The notes under the pieces: model-generated | What the model was told of the DNA's origin: nothing | Databases searched by the model: none | What the model saw: the letters and a program-made list of their open reading frames with translations, nothing else | From: Scatomorpha gallistercoris | Lineage (GTDB): Bacteria; Bacillota; Clostridia; Oscillospirales; Oscillospiraceae | Assembly (NCBI GenBank): GCA_018713005.1 | Contig: DVFX01000006.1 | Span: 1 to 40,412 of the forward strand | DNA: 40,412 bases | Reading direction: 5' to 3' | Part shown: in pieces, positions 29,311-36,953 of the stretch | How positions within the stretch are numbered: position 1 is the first letter of the stretch | Layout: every line of letters starts with the position of its first letter | Translations under genes and position numbers: made by a program

Positions 29311-30507
29311 TTGAAGGACTTAAAGCATTTAATCTACTTTGAGAATCTGCTTGAGAACGCCAACAACGAGCTGGTGCGCCAGGCTCAGGAGGAAGGCATG
29401 CTCGCCCTCGGCTACACCTGCTATCACATGCCCGAGGTGCTGCTCAACGTAGACAATTGCTTCTCTGTCAGGATGCGCGCCCCAAATACGGGCAGCATCG
29501 ACGTGGCCTCGTACTACATGTCCAACTACACATGCGAGTACTGCCGCGCACTGCTTGAGAGAGCGATTGAGGGCGGCTACAACTTCTTGGACGGCATCTG
29601 CGGCGTGGACGCCTGCGCGCAGATGAACCGCTGCATGGAGAATATAGAGCTGCTCAAATGTGTGGACAAACCGAACTTCTTTGTCACTCACGCGGACATC
29701 CCCTACAAGTACACGGATTACACTCTCGACCACTACGTCATACAGATGCAGAACCGTGTGCTGAACACCATGCACGAGAAGCTCGGCGTGGACATATCCG
29801 ACGCCGCCCTGCGCGAGGCCGTCGCACGCCACAACGAAGTATGTAAAGTGATGACCGAGATAAGCGAGCTCCGCAAGCTCCCCAACCCGCCCATCACCGG
29901 ATACGAGTTCCACATCATCAACATGGTCTCCTACTGCTGCCCTCAGAAGCTGATACTCCCCTATCTGCAGGAGACCCTGGCCGAGATAAAGAAGCGCAAG
30001 CCGGATGCGAAGCCCTGGTACCGCTGCCGTGTCGGCATAGTCGGCTCCGAGGTGGACGACCCCAACCTCACCCGCATGCTCGAGGAGGCCGGCGCCTTCA
30101 TCTGCTTCGACCGTTTCTGCTTCGGCATGTTCCCCGGCCGCGAGGTCATAGAGCTCAACGACGAGGAGCCCGCGCTGCGCCAGATTTGCCGCCACTATCT
30201 CATCACAAGCGAGTGCCCCCGCTTCATGTCCAACGAGAAGATAGAGCAGCGCCGCGAGACCGCAGACCGCCTCGCCCGTGAGTTCGACGCCGACGGCATC
30301 ATCTACGAAAACGTCAAGTTCTGCGATTTCTGGGGCTTCGAGCGCGCCCTGGCCAGCCACATACAGTTCGAGGAATACGGGCACCCCGTGCTCACCATAG
30401 ACCGTCCGTACAACGCGAAGACTTCCGGCCAGCTGCGCACGCGCTTCCAGGCCTTTGTCGAGTCCCTTGAGATAAAACGCATCCAGAAGGGAAAGGAGGT
30501 CAAGTGA
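29311..30507 (+). CDS. 2-hydroxyacyl-CoA dehydratase / double-cubane family subunit, small
   Basis: The 398-residue protein belongs to the HgdB/BcrC/BadD fold group (COG1775, PF06050). Cys residues fit iron-sulphur ligation: Cys37 (YTCYHMPE), Cys75 and Cys78 (YTCEYC), Cys97, Cys102 and Cys108 (CGVDACAQMNRC), and Cys338 (NVKFCDFWG). Family members carry [4Fe-4S] or double-cubane [8Fe-9S] clusters that receive electrons from an ATP-driven activator and do difficult reductions (dehydration of 2-hydroxyacyl-CoA, benzoyl-CoA reduction, or reduction of small molecules by DCCP). The start codon is TTG, 7 bases after GAGAGGTG. The gene lies between the CooC gene and the partner subunit. Substrate unknown. 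Confidence 0.85.
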   Translation: MKDLKHLIYFENLLENANNELVRQAQEEGMLALGYTCYHMPEVLLNVDNCFSVRMRAPNTGSIDVASYYMSNYTCEYCRALLERAIEGGYNFLDGICGVDACAQMNRCMENIELLKCVDKPNFFVTHADIPYKYTDYTLDHYVIQMQNRVLNTMHEKLGVDISDAALREAVARHNEVCKVMTEISELRKLPNPPITGYEFHIINMVSYCCPQKLILPYLQETLAEIKKRKPDAKPWYRCRVGIVGSEVDDPNLTRMLEEAGAFICFDRFCFGMFPGREVIELNDEEPALRQICRHYLITSECPRFMSNEKIEQRRETADRLAREFDADGIIYENVKFCDFWGFERALASHIQFEEYGHPVLTIDRPYNAKTSGQLRTRFQAFVESLEIKRIQKGKEVK

Positions 30508-30508
30508 G

Positions 30509-32257
30509 ATGCTGAAAAACAACATCAAATGGCTCAAGAAGAACCTGCCCGGCGACCTCAAGATTTGGAAAGAATTGATCAGCGAGGTAGACTGGAAGGA
30601 CTTCAAAGACAAGCAAGTCAACAAGATGAAGCTGGATAAGCAGCGCGTCAAGGAGGAGTTCAACGACTTCATGGCGCTGCCCGCGAAGGAAAAGTGGGAC
30701 CGCGTGGTCAACGGCGAGCGCCAGCTCGGCCGCCTCTACCAGAAGGGCTCCATAGCCTTCACCCGCCGCGAGTGGAAGGGCGTCGAGTCCACCGCCCGCG
30801 ACTTCCAGAACTGGCTTGTCATCTGGCGCGACATGATAAAGATGGTCATGCGCGACCCGGTCAGCATCATGCTCGGACTCTTTGAGTACCGCTGGTTCAG
30901 CTCCTATCTGGCCTGCCCGGCCTTCTTTGACCGCAACACCCTCGGATACCGCGGCCGCGCCGTCACCATGAACCGCCTGCTCATGGCGGACGTGTACCGC
31001 TACACCGAGAACTGCATCGCCAACCTGCTGATGGCCGACAAGCGTATAGGCGGCAACGAGAAGATTAACAGCAGGATGCTGCTGTTCGACGAGATGACCA
31101 TGGCGCAGATGATGGCCGGCTTCCCGGGGCTCATCGGTATCCCCTACCAGCTCATCCCCGTGTTCCTGGTGTCCGAGCTCGACCAGCTCATCTGCATCCC
31201 GTACATCGACGCGGTCGAGAGCTACGGCCTGCCCGCCGACACCTGCCCGGTGCCGACCAGCGAGAGCGGCAGCGCCATTGTCGACGCCCTGCCTCACTGC
31301 GGCCTCGGCTTTATCTCCACTTCCACCCCCTGCGACGGCTCCGATATGGCGACGAGCTTCCAGGAGCGCCGCCTGAAGAAGCTGGGCCTGCCCACCTACC
31401 CGCTCACGCTGCCCGTCCGCTACGACGACGAGGACACCGTCGAGTGCGGCGCGCAGGACATGTGGCACTGCATCAAGTGGGTTGAGGACCTCACCGGCGA
31501 GAAGTGGGATTGGGACCACTACTTCACCGTCATCAAGCGCTTCAACGAGCAGACTAAGATGGAGATGGAGAAGTGGGAGATGAACTCCACTCCGTATCCG
31601 CAGCTCATCGGCCCCTGCTACGAGCTCTTCCGCAAGTGGAACTACGAGATGGACGGCGGCCTGGAGCCCGGCGTAATGAAGACCTTCTACAAGGTCCGCA
31701 AGCTCATGTACAAGAGCTACGACGCCAAGTGCAACCCCTACCGCCACCCGATGAAGTACCGCGCCGTCGTCTGGAGCTGCCCGGCCCACTACTACGCGAA
31801 CTTCTCCAACTGGCTGGCCAACGCCTGGGGCATCGGCGTCCTCGTGGAGATGGAAAGCCTGAACTTCACCAAGCAGCTCGAGACCGAGGACCACGACGAG
31901 GCCATCCGCGACCTGGCCCGCCTCTACGAGCGCATGGTCATGCGCAAGCACACCAACGGCGGCTACGTCCACGTCCTTGACGAGTTGTGGAAGGTCTGCG
32001 AGCAGTTCAACGCCAACTTCATCATCATGTACCAGCACGTCTGCTGCAAGACCATGGCCGGTCTGCAGGGCCTATTTGACGAGCAGGCCCGCGAGCGCGG
32101 ACTGCACCTCATCTGGGTCGAGCACGACCTCATGGACCCGCGCACCGTCTCCCGCCGCGACATGCGCGCCAAGGTGACCAACTACATGCGCGCCATCATC
32201 CAGGCCGAACCCACCGACGAGAGCTTGATAGAGTTCGAAGACGACATCACCTGGTAA
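30509..32257 (+). CDS. 2-hydroxyacyl-CoA dehydratase family subunit, large
   Basis: The 582-residue protein is a second member of the same family, longer than most HgdA/HgdB subunits (about 380-480). Residues 1-200 form an unusual, charged helical extension (KWLKKNLPGDLKIWKELISE) before the core. Core Cys sites are Cys246 (ADTCPVPTSESGS), Cys264 (LPHCGLGF), Cys275 (STPCDGSDM) and a pair in YQHVCCKTMAGLQGLFDE near the C-terminus. Together with the preceding gene it would make a heterodimer. No acyl-CoA transferase or ligase gene lies beside it, unlike true hydroxyacyl-CoA dehydratase operons. AGGAGG precedes the ATG and only one base separates it from the previous stop. Confidence 0.85.
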   Translation: MLKNNIKWLKKNLPGDLKIWKELISEVDWKDFKDKQVNKMKLDKQRVKEEFNDFMALPAKEKWDRVVNGERQLGRLYQKGSIAFTRREWKGVESTARDFQNWLVIWRDMIKMVMRDPVSIMLGLFEYRWFSSYLACPAFFDRNTLGYRGRAVTMNRLLMADVYRYTENCIANLLMADKRIGGNEKINSRMLLFDEMTMAQMMAGFPGLIGIPYQLIPVFLVSELDQLICIPYIDAVESYGLPADTCPVPTSESGSAIVDALPHCGLGFISTSTPCDGSDMATSFQERRLKKLGLPTYPLTLPVRYDDEDTVECGAQDMWHCIKWVEDLTGEKWDWDHYFTVIKRFNEQTKMEMEKWEMNSTPYPQLIGPCYELFRKWNYEMDGGLEPGVMKTFYKVRKLMYKSYDAKCNPYRHPMKYRAVVWSCPAHYYANFSNWLANAWGIGVLVEMESLNFTKQLETEDHDEAIRDLARLYERMVMRKHTNGGYVHVLDELWKVCEQFNANFIIMYQHVCCKTMAGLQGLFDEQARERGLHLIWVEHDLMDPRTVSRRDMRAKVTNYMRAIIQAEPTDESLIEFEDDITW

Positions 32258-32370
32258 ATCAGCGGACAGTTCCCGCCATGCTTCGCGAGGCGCGCTCGCT
32301 GATTGCCCGGCGGCAATTTGGAACGCAAACCAATCCCTTTAATAACAAGACTGATTGGAGGATAAAATAA

Positions 32371-33171
32371 ATGAAGTACTTTGGAGGCTGCGACGTTGGC
32401 TCGACCTACACGAAGGCCGTTATCCTCGACGAAACCGGCAAAATGGTCGCCAATACAACTATAAGAAGCAAGATGAACTCCGAGCAGAGCGCCACCGTGG
32501 CGATGAAGGAAGTCATCGACCAGGTCCCCGAGCTCAACAGCAGCGAAGACCTCGCCTACCTCATAGGCACCGGCTACGGCCGCAACAAGGTCCCCTTCGC
32601 CGACGAGAACATTTCCGAGATTAGCTGCCACGCCATGGGCGTGCATGTTACCGACCCCAACGTCCGCGCCATCATCGACATCGGCGGACAGGACGTCAAG
32701 GGCATCAGCATAGACACTGACGGCACCGTCAAGAACTTCGCCATGAACGACAAGTGCTCCGCGGGCACCGGCCGTTTCTTTGAGGCCATGGCCAATGCCT
32801 TTGAAATGAGCCTGCCGGAGTTCTCGAACCTGAGCCTCTCCGCCAAGAACGTCATCCCCATCACCGCACAGTGCACCGTTTTCGCCGAGAGCGAGGTCAT
32901 CACCCTCGTCGGCGAGGGCAAGCCCACCGACGAGATAGCCGCGGGCATAGAAATGGCCGTCGCCAAGCGCTGCTTCGTCATGGCTAAGAAGGCCGGCGCG
33001 ACCGACTCCATCACCCTCACCGGCGGCTGCGCCAAGAACGAGGGCCTCAAGCAGGCTATCGAGCATGTGCTGAAGCTGAAGGTCATCAACCTCAAGACCG
33101 ACCCGCAGCTCATGGGCGCGCTGGGCGCCGCGGAATACGCCCGTCAGAAAGGCATGGCCAAGGGCGCCTGA
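32371..33171 (+). CDS. ATP-dependent activator of the dehydratase-type enzyme (HgdC/BcrA family)
   Basis: The 266-residue protein is an ASKHA-fold ATPase: GGCDVGSTYTKAVILD (phosphate 1), IIDIGGQDVKGISID (phosphate 2), and LTGGCAKNEGL (adenosine). Cys129 (NDKCSAGTGRF) and Cys168 (TAQCTVFAESE) are the two ligands per subunit that hold one [4Fe-4S] cluster between two subunits. It uses ATP to push a low-potential electron into the dehydratase-type partner. Length and motifs are those of (R)-2-hydroxyglutaryl-CoA dehydratase activator. GGAGG precedes the ATG; it follows the large subunit after 113 bases that hold nothing recognisable. Confidence 0.93.
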   Translation: MKYFGGCDVGSTYTKAVILDETGKMVANTTIRSKMNSEQSATVAMKEVIDQVPELNSSEDLAYLIGTGYGRNKVPFADENISEISCHAMGVHVTDPNVRAIIDIGGQDVKGISIDTDGTVKNFAMNDKCSAGTGRFFEAMANAFEMSLPEFSNLSLSAKNVIPITAQCTVFAESEVITLVGEGKPTDEIAAGIEMAVAKRCFVMAKKAGATDSITLTGGCAKNEGLKQAIEHVLKLKVINLKTDPQLMGALGAAEYARQKGMAKGA

Positions 33172-33204
33172 GCGCTCCCGGGCCGGGAAAGGAATGGTCA
33201 TTAA

Positions 33205-33381
33205 ATGAAGAAAGGCTGCATTTTCGGCAGAATCTTCAAGACGCTCATCGGCGTTTTGGCTGCCACAACAGGCGTGCTCTTCACCATATACTTCTTGAAT
33301 CTGGATATGAAGCTTGTGGGCTGGCTCTACACCGTGCTCAACAAGTTCCACGACCGCAAGCCGAGGGACATCCAGTTCTGA
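33205..33381 (+). CDS. 58-residue single-span membrane peptide
   Basis: This short frame encodes MKKGCIFGRIFKTLIGVLAA, then a hydrophobic stretch to about residue 45, and a basic end (HDRKPRDIQF). One membrane helix is likely at about 10-31. It is not similar to anything I recognise. Support for being real: an AAAGGA-type site upstream, position inside a tight operon, and a stop codon only one base before the next ATG. It could anchor or stabilise the neighbouring proteins at the membrane. Confidence 0.6.
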   Translation: MKKGCIFGRIFKTLIGVLAATTGVLFTIYFLNLDMKLVGWLYTVLNKFHDRKPRDIQF

Positions 33382-33382
33382 C

Positions 33383-34111
33383 ATGGAGCTCTACAACAGC
33401 ACGATACGCGAGATATCCGAGCGCATAAGCGCCCTGTCCCCCAAGGCGTGGCCATACGAAGCCGGCCGCGCCTGGGCCGACAACGGCCAAAACGAGCTCG
33501 TGCTCACGCGCGACGCGGCGTTTGAGCTCGGCGGCGGCAACCTGCCCGCCTCCAACTGCACTTGCGTCACTACCGACGCCTCCCTTGTTCCCGAAGACAA
33601 GATTATGCTCGTCGGGCCGGACCTCGGCGAGATACGCGCCGACACGTCCTTTGCGCGCATAGTCCTGCTGCACGTCAACTCGATAAGCGGCGACGACCAG
33701 GAGGCTTTCCGAACGATAAGGGATATGGAGTTCGTGAAGTACCACGTCTTCCCGCAGGGCTACATGATGCGCGTCTCGCCCGAAAACGGGCGCGAACAGG
33801 TGCGCGTCAGCAAGCAGGCGCTCAAGCGAGGCATAAGCTTCCGGAACATTGGAGACAGCTTTATCAAGAAGTATAAGGAGAACAAGCTCATCGACCATGT
33901 GTGCATCATCTTCGTCACCGGGGACAAGGCCCTGTGCAAGGATCTCGCCGCCACGGCCAAGAAGGTGGACGCAATCACCCTGACCCTCAACCACATCATG
34001 GACGGCCTGGCCACGGACTGCTCCGTGTGCTCTTTCAAGCCTGTCTGCGACGAAGTCGAGGGAATGAAGGAGCTGCACTTTAAAAAAGGCGCGGCGCCCA
34101 TGAACCTGTAA
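33383..34111 (+). CDS. acetyl-CoA synthase beta-subunit-like protein without a complete A-cluster
   Basis: The 242-residue protein resembles the middle part of acetyl-CoA synthase (AcsB/CdhC): PEDKIMLVGPDLGEI, then VRVSKQALKRGISFRNIGDS, then a strand HVCIIFVTGD, and at the end LATDCSVCSFKPVC, which parallels the C-x2-C...SFAP...C segment that binds the A-cluster iron-sulphur cubane. Here Cys213, Cys216 and Cys222 remain, but the fourth ligand and the CGC nickel site are absent because the protein ends soon after. A separate CxC (Cys59, Cys61; ASNCTC) lies near the N-terminus. It is the last gene of the CooC-dehydratase operon. Assignment rests on motif likeness alone; function unknown, nickel or cluster binding inferred. 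Confidence 0.65.
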   Translation: MELYNSTIREISERISALSPKAWPYEAGRAWADNGQNELVLTRDAAFELGGGNLPASNCTCVTTDASLVPEDKIMLVGPDLGEIRADTSFARIVLLHVNSISGDDQEAFRTIRDMEFVKYHVFPQGYMMRVSPENGREQVRVSKQALKRGISFRNIGDSFIKKYKENKLIDHVCIIFVTGDKALCKDLAATAKKVDAITLTLNHIMDGLATDCSVCSFKPVCDEVEGMKELHFKKGAAPMNL

Positions 34112-34112
34112 A

Positions 34113-34146
34113 CAGAAAAAGCTCCCCTCACGGGGAGCTTTTTCTG
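34113..34146. terminator. bidirectional terminator after the reductase operon
   Basis: Perfect stem AAAAAGCTCCCC / GGGGAGCTTTTT with loop TCAC, extended by CAG/CTG, between convergent genes. Confidence 0.92.
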
Positions 34147-34150
34147 CTCT

Positions 34151-34966
34151 TTACCTGCGCTCCAGCGTATACATGTCCGTGCGCCGTGCGCTCATAAGCG
34201 GCAGCTGCTCGCGTATGGCCTCCGCCTCCTCGCGCGTTATCTCGGCGCGGAGTATGCACTCCTCGGCGTCCGCGCGCTCTATAACGTTGCCCCAGGGGTG
34301 GACAATGATGGAGTTGGAGTAGCTGACGTAGCTGCCGTCCACGTCCCTGGCCGGGGCGCAGCCGAGGGTGTAGACCTGGCTCTCCACGGCGCGGGAGCGG
34401 AACATAATCTCCCAGTGCGCAGGCCCCGTGGTCATGTTGAAGCTCGCCGGGCAGAACACCGCCCAGGCCCCGTCCAGCGCCATAATGCGCGCCAGCTCGG
34501 GGAAGCGCATGTCAAAGCAGATACACAGCCCGAGCTTGCCGAACTCTGTGTCAAAGGTGACTACCTCGTCGCCCGGCGTGAAGGTATCGCTCTCCTTGAA
34601 GTGCTGCCCGCCCTTGACGGCTATGTCGAAGAGGTGGCTCTTGCGGCAGCGCGCCGCAAGAGCGCCCTGCCTGTTGAACACGAAGCTGGTGTTGTAGAGC
34701 TTGCCGCCGTCGCTCTCGGGTATAGAGCCGCCGATGAGCCACACGCCGTTTTCCCGCGCGGCCTCGGACAGCATACGGCAGGCAGGGCCGCCGTAGGGCT
34801 CCTGGTTGGCGATAAAGCTCTTGTTCCGGTACTCACAGCAGAACATCTCCGGCAGGCAGACAATGTCCGTACCGCCCTTCGCCGCCTCTGCTATCATGTC
34901 CAGCGCATGGGCGAGATTGTACTCCTTGTCGTCCGTGCTTGCGAGCTGTATAAGCGCAACTTTCAT
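34151..34966 (-). CDS. carbon-nitrogen hydrolase (nitrilase superfamily, omega-amidase-like)
   Basis: The 271-residue protein has the Glu-Lys-Cys triad: Glu40 in VCLPEMF, Lys109 in CRKSHLFD and Cys150 in LCICFDMRFPE. The sequence pattern fits the Nit2/omega-amidase branch, which hydrolyses 2-oxoglutaramate or 2-oxosuccinamate to the 2-oxo acid and ammonia. Cytoplasmic. Single gene with an AAGGAGG site; divergent from padR. Other amides cannot be excluded. Confidence 0.9.
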   Translation of the reverse strand: MKVALIQLASTDDKEYNLAHALDMIAEAAKGGTDIVCLPEMFCCEYRNKSFIANQEPYGGPACRMLSEAARENGVWLIGGSIPESDGGKLYNTSFVFNRQGALAARCRKSHLFDIAVKGGQHFKESDTFTPGDEVVTFDTEFGKLGLCICFDMRFPELARIMALDGAWAVFCPASFNMTTGPAHWEIMFRSRAVESQVYTLGCAPARDVDGSYVSYSNSIIVHPWGNVIERADAEECILRAEITREEAEAIREQLPLMSARRTDMYTLERR

Positions 34967-35043
34967 GCTTTGGCCTCCTTGCTTTCGTTTAGCTTATTTT
35001 ATCGCAGCCGCCGCGCGCTTGCAACAGAAATATCACTTTGCGC

Positions 35044-35072
35044 TTGACAATCTCGATATTCGAGATTATACT
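35044..35072 (+). promoter_or_regulatory. promoter of the padR operon
   Basis: TTGACA (35044-35049), 17 bases, TATACT (35067-35072). The spacer is filled by operator 1. Confidence 0.9.
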
Positions 35073-35099
35073 GGGCTTAGAAACTCGAATATCGAGATT
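35049..35099 (+). promoter_or_regulatory. two PadR operator candidates
   Basis: Operator 1 is the perfect dyad AATCTCGA-TAT-TCGAGATT (35049-35067), lying exactly between the -35 and -10 boxes. Operator 2, AAACTCGA-ATA-TCGAGATT (35081-35099), has one mismatch and lies just after the transcription start, 32 bases centre to centre. Binding would block the polymerase, giving autorepression. Confidence 0.8.
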
Positions 35100-35111
35100 G
35101 AAGGTGAAAAG

Positions 35112-35432
35112 GTGCCGCGCAACAAGTTTCAAACCCTGACCGAGCAGATGTTCTATGTCCTGCTCTGTCTCGACACGGAGCGCAGCGGCGTGGAGATACT
35201 CGACGCGGTCTCTGCCATGACGGCGGGGCGCGTGTCGGTGGGCTCAGGTACGCTGTATAACCTCCTGGAGCAGTTCGTGTACGCGGGCTTCATCTGTGAA
35301 ACGCGCGTCGAGGGGCGTCGGCGCAGCTACGTGCTGACGGAGCTGGGCCGCGAGACGCTGAGAAACGAGTACGAGCGCATCAGTGCGCAGTGCTCAGACT
35401 ACCGGAAAATATTTGGGGAGGCGAGCACATGA
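35112..35432 (+). CDS. PadR family transcriptional regulator
   Basis: The 106-residue protein is a winged-helix PadR regulator: LTEQMFYVLLCLDTERSGVE, GRVSVGSGTLYNLLEQFVYA and RRRSYVLTELGRETLRNEYE. The start is a GTG at 35112, five bases after AAGGTG, giving the normal length. It overlaps the DUF2812 gene by four bases (ATGA). It likely represses its own operon through the two palindromes in the promoter. The inducer is unknown. Confidence 0.92.
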   Translation: MPRNKFQTLTEQMFYVLLCLDTERSGVEILDAVSAMTAGRVSVGSGTLYNLLEQFVYAGFICETRVEGRRRSYVLTELGRETLRNEYERISAQCSDYRKIFGEAST

Positions 35433-36721
35433 GAGACGTAAAGCGCCGCATTGAGAACTACTCCTTCTACGACCGGAGCGGCATCGCCGCCCACCTCGAG
35501 GCCATGGCCGCCAAGGGCTGGCAGCTCGAGCACATGACGAATTTGATTTGGACCTACCGCCGCTCCGCGCCGCAGAGGCTGCGCTACGCTGTCACGTATT
35601 ACCCCGGCGGCTCGGCCTATGACCCGGAGCCGAACCCGGCCCTCGCCGAGTTCTACGAGCTCTGCGAGCACGAGGGCTGGGAGCGCGTCGCGGGCTTCGC
35701 CGAGATGAACATCTTCGTGAATCGTCGCGAGAATCCGACCCCGCTGGAGACCGACCCGGCCGTGGAGCTGGGCGTGATCGAGCGCTCCGTGCGGCGCCGG
35801 CTGACGCGGCCGTACTGGATAATGCTTGTGGTCACGGCGCTGTTTGCGTTCTTGGGGCTGGGCAATCTGTTCGTCGACCCCGTGTACGCCCTCTCGGGGC
35901 TGTACAGCGTCCCGGCGGGGCTATGCTTCGCATTCTGCGCCGCAGCGCTCGCGGTTGAGCTCGTGGGCTACTACCGCTGGCGCTCCCGCGCACGCGAAGC
36001 CGCCGCGCACGGCGAGAGCGTTGAGACCAAGAGCCCGTGCCGCGCGGCGCAAGCCCTGCTGGTCTGCATACTGGTGTCGCTCGCGTTCGCGGCGCTGTGG
36101 ATATTCATCGCGGGGGACAACTACGCGCGCTTCATCTGTGTGCTTGTGCTGGTCGTGAATGCGGTTGCCTTTACACTGATGCAGACCTCTGTGGACAGGC
36201 TCAAAAAGCACGGTTCGTCAAAAGGACGCACATTTGTCGTGTCCTTTGCGCTTGTTCTAGTCGTTTCGGTCGTTTTGTATATGGGGGCAGGGCGGTTTGC
36301 CTTTGGTTTGGCCCGGGAGGGCGACAACGAGAATTATGTAAACCATTCGCTCTCGCTCTCGGACCTGAGCGGCGCGGATTTGTCCGGCTATGTCAGGGCG
36401 CCGCTGGACAGGGAATCCGTGATATTGGCGCAGAGCTCGGTGGACGAGAGCATGCACTACGAGGCGCTGGGCGAGGACATAGGCGACCTCGAATATACAA
36501 CGACTTATGTAAAGTTACCCGCCCTGTACGGCTTCTGTGAACGCTCCCTGTCGCGCGGCGGCGAGAGCGTCGACCCTGAGCCCTGGGGCGCGCTGCGGGC
36601 GTACAGTATGGGCGGTAACGCCTACACCCTCTGCTATGCCGACAGGGTAGTCGAAATAAGCCTCCCCTTCTCCCCCTCGGCTGAACAGATGGCGATTGTG
36701 TACGAAAGGCTCGGTAACTGA
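35429..36721 (+). CDS. DUF2812 membrane protein
   Basis: The 430-residue protein begins with a DUF2812 domain (about residues 1-110; RIENYSFYDRSGIAAHLEAM, AKGWQLEHM, CEHEGWERVAGFAEMNIF), followed by about five hydrophobic segments (about 130-290) and an extracytoplasmic C-terminal domain (about 290-430) of unknown fold. DUF2812 genes very often follow padR genes in Firmicutes and may sense or respond to envelope stress; function unproven. Its ATG overlaps the padR stop codon. GGGGAGG precedes it. Confidence 0.88.
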   Translation: MRDVKRRIENYSFYDRSGIAAHLEAMAAKGWQLEHMTNLIWTYRRSAPQRLRYAVTYYPGGSAYDPEPNPALAEFYELCEHEGWERVAGFAEMNIFVNRRENPTPLETDPAVELGVIERSVRRRLTRPYWIMLVVTALFAFLGLGNLFVDPVYALSGLYSVPAGLCFAFCAAALAVELVGYYRWRSRAREAAAHGESVETKSPCRAAQALLVCILVSLAFAALWIFIAGDNYARFICVLVLVVNAVAFTLMQTSVDRLKKHGSSKGRTFVVSFALVLVVSVVLYMGAGRFAFGLAREGDNENYVNHSLSLSDLSGADLSGYVRAPLDRESVILAQSSVDESMHYEALGEDIGDLEYTTTYVKLPALYGFCERSLSRGGESVDPEPWGALRAYSMGGNAYTLCYADRVVEISLPFSPSAEQMAIVYERLGN

Positions 36722-36754
36722 GTATGAATAAAAAAGCCGGGATGTAGTGTGATT

Positions 36755-36904
36755 ATGTCAACTTGCCCGTTAGCCCTGCTCGCTGCCATTTCCAGCTTCC
36801 AAATGGGCCGCGTGGTTTACAAAAGCTATAAGGCCAGGCGCGATAGCGAAGAAACTGAAGATACAATTAATTCCGGCGAAGAAACCGGCGCAAAGGAACC
36901 CTGA
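36755..36904 (+). CDS. possible 49-residue peptide
   Basis: An open frame encodes MSTCPLALLAAISSFQMGRV, then a basic patch and an acidic end (SEETEDTINSGEETGAKEP). It ends just before the trxB terminator. No good ribosome site is seen before the ATG, so it could be chance. A short hydrophobic start followed by a charged tail would fit a small membrane peptide. Confidence 0.3.
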   Translation: MSTCPLALLAAISSFQMGRVVYKSYKARRDSEETEDTINSGEETGAKEP

Positions 36905-36910
36905 ACACGG

Positions 36911-36943
36911 AAAAAAGGCCGGGCGGCAATGCCGCCCGGCCTT
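36911..36943 (-). terminator. terminator of trxB
   Basis: Perfect 13-bp stem AAGGCCGGGCGGC / GCCGCCCGGCCTT with loop AAT; on the minus strand it runs into TTTTTT. Confidence 0.9.
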
Positions 36944-36953
36944 CACTCTTGCC

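Noticed and set aside
30500..32038. 512-codon minus-strand frame over the large dehydratase subunit
   Set aside because: Antisense shadow of a supported gene; no ribosome site or domain.
32279..32371. 30-codon frame between the large dehydratase subunit and the activator
   Set aside because: No ribosome site and no recognisable product; likely chance.
27992..34111. Locus as an ordinary 2-hydroxyglutarate fermentation operon
   Set aside because: It lacks CoA transferase, hydroxyacid dehydrogenase and glutaconyl-CoA decarboxylase genes, and it is bound to nickel-handling genes that such operons do not have.
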